Below are positions 5,528 through 7,543 of a stretch of 7,543 bases of DNA, one piece after another. This DNA comes from CAYFQV01 sp964654185. Its GTDB lineage: Bacteria; Spirochaetota; Spirochaetia; DSM-27196; PWMO01. A model generated the notes under the pieces. That model ran no database searches, was not told the origin of the DNA, and saw only the letters and a list, made by a program, of their open reading frames with translations. Both the position numbers and the translations under genes were made by a program. Each line of letters opens with the position of its first letter. The first letter of the stretch is position 1. Where the stretch lies: assembly GCA_964654185.1 (NCBI GenBank), contig CAZZIE010000180.1, positions 1 through 7,543 of the forward strand. Reading direction: 5' to 3'.

Positions 5528-5884
5528 ATGAACGAACGACGTCGCTCTCCCCGCTTCAAGATCGGCCAGCTGATTGAGGTATCCTTCGGCAGGGAGTACT
5601 TCCTCCAGGCTGCCGGTATCAATATCAGTGAGCACGGCCTGCTCGTGGAGACCGCGGAGGCACCGGACCCGGGTACCCGGGTCTTCATCATGCTGGAGGT
5701 GCGCCACCCTCACGGCCCCCGCAAGGCCGACGGCTCACCCGAGAGCATTCAGCTCGAGGGCTTTGTCTCCCGGGCCGAGGAAGAGGACGGCGGCTACCTG
5801 GTGGGAATCGAGTTCGGACACATACCCGACCCCGAGACCAGACGCTCGCTGGATCTCATCATTGAGAGTGTAAAACAGGACTAG
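5528..5884 (+). CDS. single-domain PilZ protein, putative cyclic-di-GMP receptor
   Basis: This 118-residue protein is essentially one PilZ domain. The N-terminal arginine motif RRSPR (5-9, an RxxxR) and NISEHG (32-37, the D/N-x-S-x-x-G motif) are the two cyclic-di-GMP binding signatures and both are intact. The rest alternates beta-strands (for example LIEVSF, TRVFIMLEV, YLVGIEFGH) and ends in a short helix (about 103-115). PilZ proteins bind cyclic-di-GMP and pass the signal to motility, adhesion or polysaccharide machinery; no partner gene is visible here. The ATG at 5528 has GGAGG only four bases upstream, a short spacing but the only one present. The stop overlaps the convergent MATE gene's stop. 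The N-terminal style resembles spirochaete PilZ proteins as I remember them, which is one reason for the taxonomic guess. Confidence 0.93.
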   Translation: MNERRRSPRFKIGQLIEVSFGREYFLQAAGINISEHGLLVETAEAPDPGTRVFIMLEVRHPHGPRKADGSPESIQLEGFVSRAEEEDGGYLVGIEFGHIPDPETRRSLDLIIESVKQD

Positions 5885-7311
5885 ATCCATTCGGACTCGA
5901 CGGCAACCTCGGGGCGGTGCGTCTCCGTCGTGAGGGTGTCGGCGTCTATAACCGAAAGGTCGCGCCACTTCCCCGAATGGAATCTGAGGAAGATCGCCAC
6001 TCCCAGAACAATCACGAAGCCGATGAAGAAGACCCAGATGGTCAGGGGCGGCAGCTGAACGACCCGGACGAAGACGATCACGGCGGCGGCCATGATCCAG
6101 TGGATGACAACGGAGATGACCATGACCGCTTTCGTGTCACCGGCGCCGCGAAGTGCGCCCGCAAACACCAGCTGGGTGATGTCCGCCAGAGTGTAGATGG
6201 CCGCCAGTCGGAGCATGGCCTTGGAGAGGTCGAGGAGAGCCGCGTCTTCAGGACCCATTCCCCCGGCAAAGAGCCGTACGAGTACCGGAGCGCCGAACAC
6301 GAAGAGTGCCATCATGATCAGGGCGTAGGTGTACCCCACCCGGAGGGCGAGCATGGTTGACTTGTGCGCACCCTCCGGGTTGCCCGCCCCCATGTGCTGA
6401 CCCACCATGGCCGTTACCGCAACCCCCAGGCCGATCATGGGGATGAACGCCACCATGTCGTAGTTGAAGGTGATGGTTACCGCCGCCGCAACGTCCTCGC
6501 CCATGGAGTGGATCACCTGAATGAAGGCGTTGAAGGCGAAGACGTTGAGAAAGAGCTCCGTCCCCGCGGGCAATCCGAACCGGAGCAGCCGCCGCATGAG
6601 CTCGCCCCGGAGCCGAAAGCCCCCTTCCCTGCCGTACACAAGAAAGAACTTGTGCCGAAGGTACGCCACCAGCAGGAAGAAGAAGATGGTGGCGCTGCCG
6701 ATTACCGTGCCGATGGCTGCGCCCTCAATGCCCAGTTCGGGCATCCCCAGGCGGCCGAAGATGAGCACGTAGTTGAGAGGCACGTTGACGATCATCCCGG
6801 TGAGATTGGCCGCCATCACTACACGGGTCTTTCCGATGCCGAGAAAGAATCCCACCAGGACCTGCCGCAGGAGCAGAAAGATCGATCCGGCCATGAGAAT
6901 GCGGAAGTAGGAAAACTCCAGGGCGATCTGCGCCGGGCTGTGGCCGGCGAGCCGGAAGGTGCCGTGAACCACCGGAATGAGGAGCAACAGCAGCGGCAGG
7001 CAGAGGATCGCCAGGTAGAGACCCTGCGTGACCGTATGAACGGTACGATCGTTTCGTCCGGCGCCGTAGTACTGAGCGACCACGGCGTTCGTGTACCCGA
7101 CAATCCCCGCAAAGAAGGACGAAAAGACGAAGGCCGACAGACCGCCCGCCATGGATGCGGCAATGTGCAACTTACCCAGATACGAGAGAAAGAGACGGTC
7201 GACGAATCGCATGATCGTCTCGGATGCCTGGCTCACGATCATGGGCGCGGCGATCGCAATGAGACGACGCAGGTTGGGCTCTTCGATTCTTCCTTCGGCA
7301 AGCTGCGACAT
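5881..7311 (-). CDS. MATE-family multidrug/toxin exporter
   Basis: MATE proteins are 12-helix inner-membrane antiporters that expel cationic drugs and metabolites using a Na+ or H+ gradient. From the ATG at 7309-7311 the protein has 476 residues, normal for the family. The two homologous halves are visible. The first has APMIVSQASETIMRFVDRLFLSYLG (22-46) and VVAQYYGAGR (77-86). The second has FGLPAGTELFLN (245-256) and PMIGLGVAVTAMVGQHMGAGNPEGA (291-315). ALRGAGDTKAVM (386-397) follows late in the second half. A polar tail of about 30 residues ends the protein. The frame is open further upstream to an ATG at 7422, but that 37-residue extension is basic and low-complexity and does not look like MATE sequence, so I reject it. 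No Shine-Dalgarno precedes 7311; a TATAGT nine bases upstream suggests a nearly leaderless message. The subfamily and substrate cannot be told. Confidence 0.93.
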   Translation of the reverse strand: MSQLAEGRIEEPNLRRLIAIAAPMIVSQASETIMRFVDRLFLSYLGKLHIAASMAGGLSAFVFSSFFAGIVGYTNAVVAQYYGAGRNDRTVHTVTQGLYLAILCLPLLLLLIPVVHGTFRLAGHSPAQIALEFSYFRILMAGSIFLLLRQVLVGFFLGIGKTRVVMAANLTGMIVNVPLNYVLIFGRLGMPELGIEGAAIGTVIGSATIFFFLLVAYLRHKFFLVYGREGGFRLRGELMRRLLRFGLPAGTELFLNVFAFNAFIQVIHSMGEDVAAAVTITFNYDMVAFIPMIGLGVAVTAMVGQHMGAGNPEGAHKSTMLALRVGYTYALIMMALFVFGAPVLVRLFAGGMGPEDAALLDLSKAMLRLAAIYTLADITQLVFAGALRGAGDTKAVMVISVVIHWIMAAAVIVFVRVVQLPPLTIWVFFIGFVIVLGVAIFLRFHSGKWRDLSVIDADTLTTETHRPEVAVESEWI

Positions 7312-7320
7312 GGGTGGGCA

Positions 7321-7326
7321 ACTATA
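7321..7326 (-). promoter_or_regulatory. candidate -10 of the MATE gene, implying a near-leaderless transcript
   Basis: The minus strand reads TATAGT, then TGCCCACCC, then the ATG at 7311. The hexamer matches the -10 consensus at five of six bases. A start 6-8 bases downstream would fall one to three bases before the ATG. The -35 region (TTCCCG at 17 bases) is poor. Confidence 0.35.
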
Positions 7327-7484
7327 CGCGAAACTACATGGCGCGGGAAGGCCCGGGGTGTCGAGGGCGGGCTTCGCGACCTTCGGCGTCTTCCGGCTCC
7401 CCCGGCGCGATCGCCTCCGCACTCCGGCGAAACGCCTCTTCCAGGCGCTTCCGCGGACAACTCAGGGGCCTCTCACCTGCTCCG

Positions 7485-7522
7485 GCGGCGGCATGAGGAG
7501 TAGCCCACTCCTCACTCGCCGC
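7485..7522. repeat. strong two-part hairpin near the right edge
   Basis: The inner arms TGAGGAGT (7494-7501) and ACTCCTCA (7507-7514) are perfect complements around AGCCC. The outer arms GCGGCG (7485-7490) and CGCCGC (7517-7522) extend the stem across a small internal loop, for 14 pairs in total. No T-run follows on either strand. It could end a transcript entering from the right or mark a regulatory site. Nothing else gene-like is visible in 7312-7543. Confidence 0.6.
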
Positions 7523-7543
7523 GTCCCGCCCCCTGACGGCGGT

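Noticed and set aside
7311..7422. Longer MATE protein starting at 7422
   Set aside because: The extra 37 residues are basic and low-complexity with no resemblance to a MATE N-terminus, and the family length is matched without them.
6364..7503. 379-codon open frame antisense to the MATE gene
   Set aside because: It is His-, Glu- and Arg-rich, the typical mirror of hydrophobic membrane codons; the MATE frame is clearly the real one.

Overview
This window is a GC-rich bacterial chromosomal segment with compact, mostly housekeeping gene content. My best guess is a high-GC spirochaete. That rests on a PilZ protein of a style I associate with spirochaetes, a secreted FecR-domain protein and an orphan outer-membrane protein. 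It is an inference from protein character, not a demonstrated placement. I see no phage, insertion sequence, CRISPR array, tRNA or rRNA.

Layout, left to right. (1) The 3' two thirds of ftsH (+) enters at the left edge at the Walker A region and ends in a Ser/Gly/Lys/Asp/Glu-rich tail; four tandem 25-bp repeats begin on its stop codon. (2) Two GC-rich stem-loops separate it from a convergent small two-helix membrane protein gene (-, 1646-1867). (3) Upstream of that lie a repeat-rich spacer, a gene for an exported probable beta-barrel protein (-, 2051-2938) and a gene for an exported FecR-domain protein (-, 3100-3735). (4) A 407-bp spacer (3736-4142) separates the minus-strand block from rsgA. 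It holds a good small-ORF candidate (20 codons, strong Shine-Dalgarno) and several hairpins. (5) rsgA (+, 4143-5282, TTG start) is followed by a probable small gene that begins on an ATGA overlap with the rsgA stop and is broken by a 10-N assembly gap. (6) A PilZ-domain gene (+, 5528-5884) converges with a MATE-family exporter gene (-, 5881-7311); their stop codons share one CTAG. (7) The last 232 bases hold the MATE promoter region and a strong hairpin, with no gene I can support.

Functionally the window mixes protein quality control (FtsH), 30S ribosome maturation (RsgA), second-messenger sensing (PilZ), efflux (MATE) and envelope proteins (FecR-domain, beta-barrel, small membrane protein). 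Only two links look operon-like: rsgA with the gap-broken ORF, and possibly fecR-domain with the outer-membrane gene. I found no convincing new defence or mobile system. The most worthwhile leads are the unannotated gap-broken ORF after rsgA, the small ORF before rsgA, and the repeat array at the end of ftsH.
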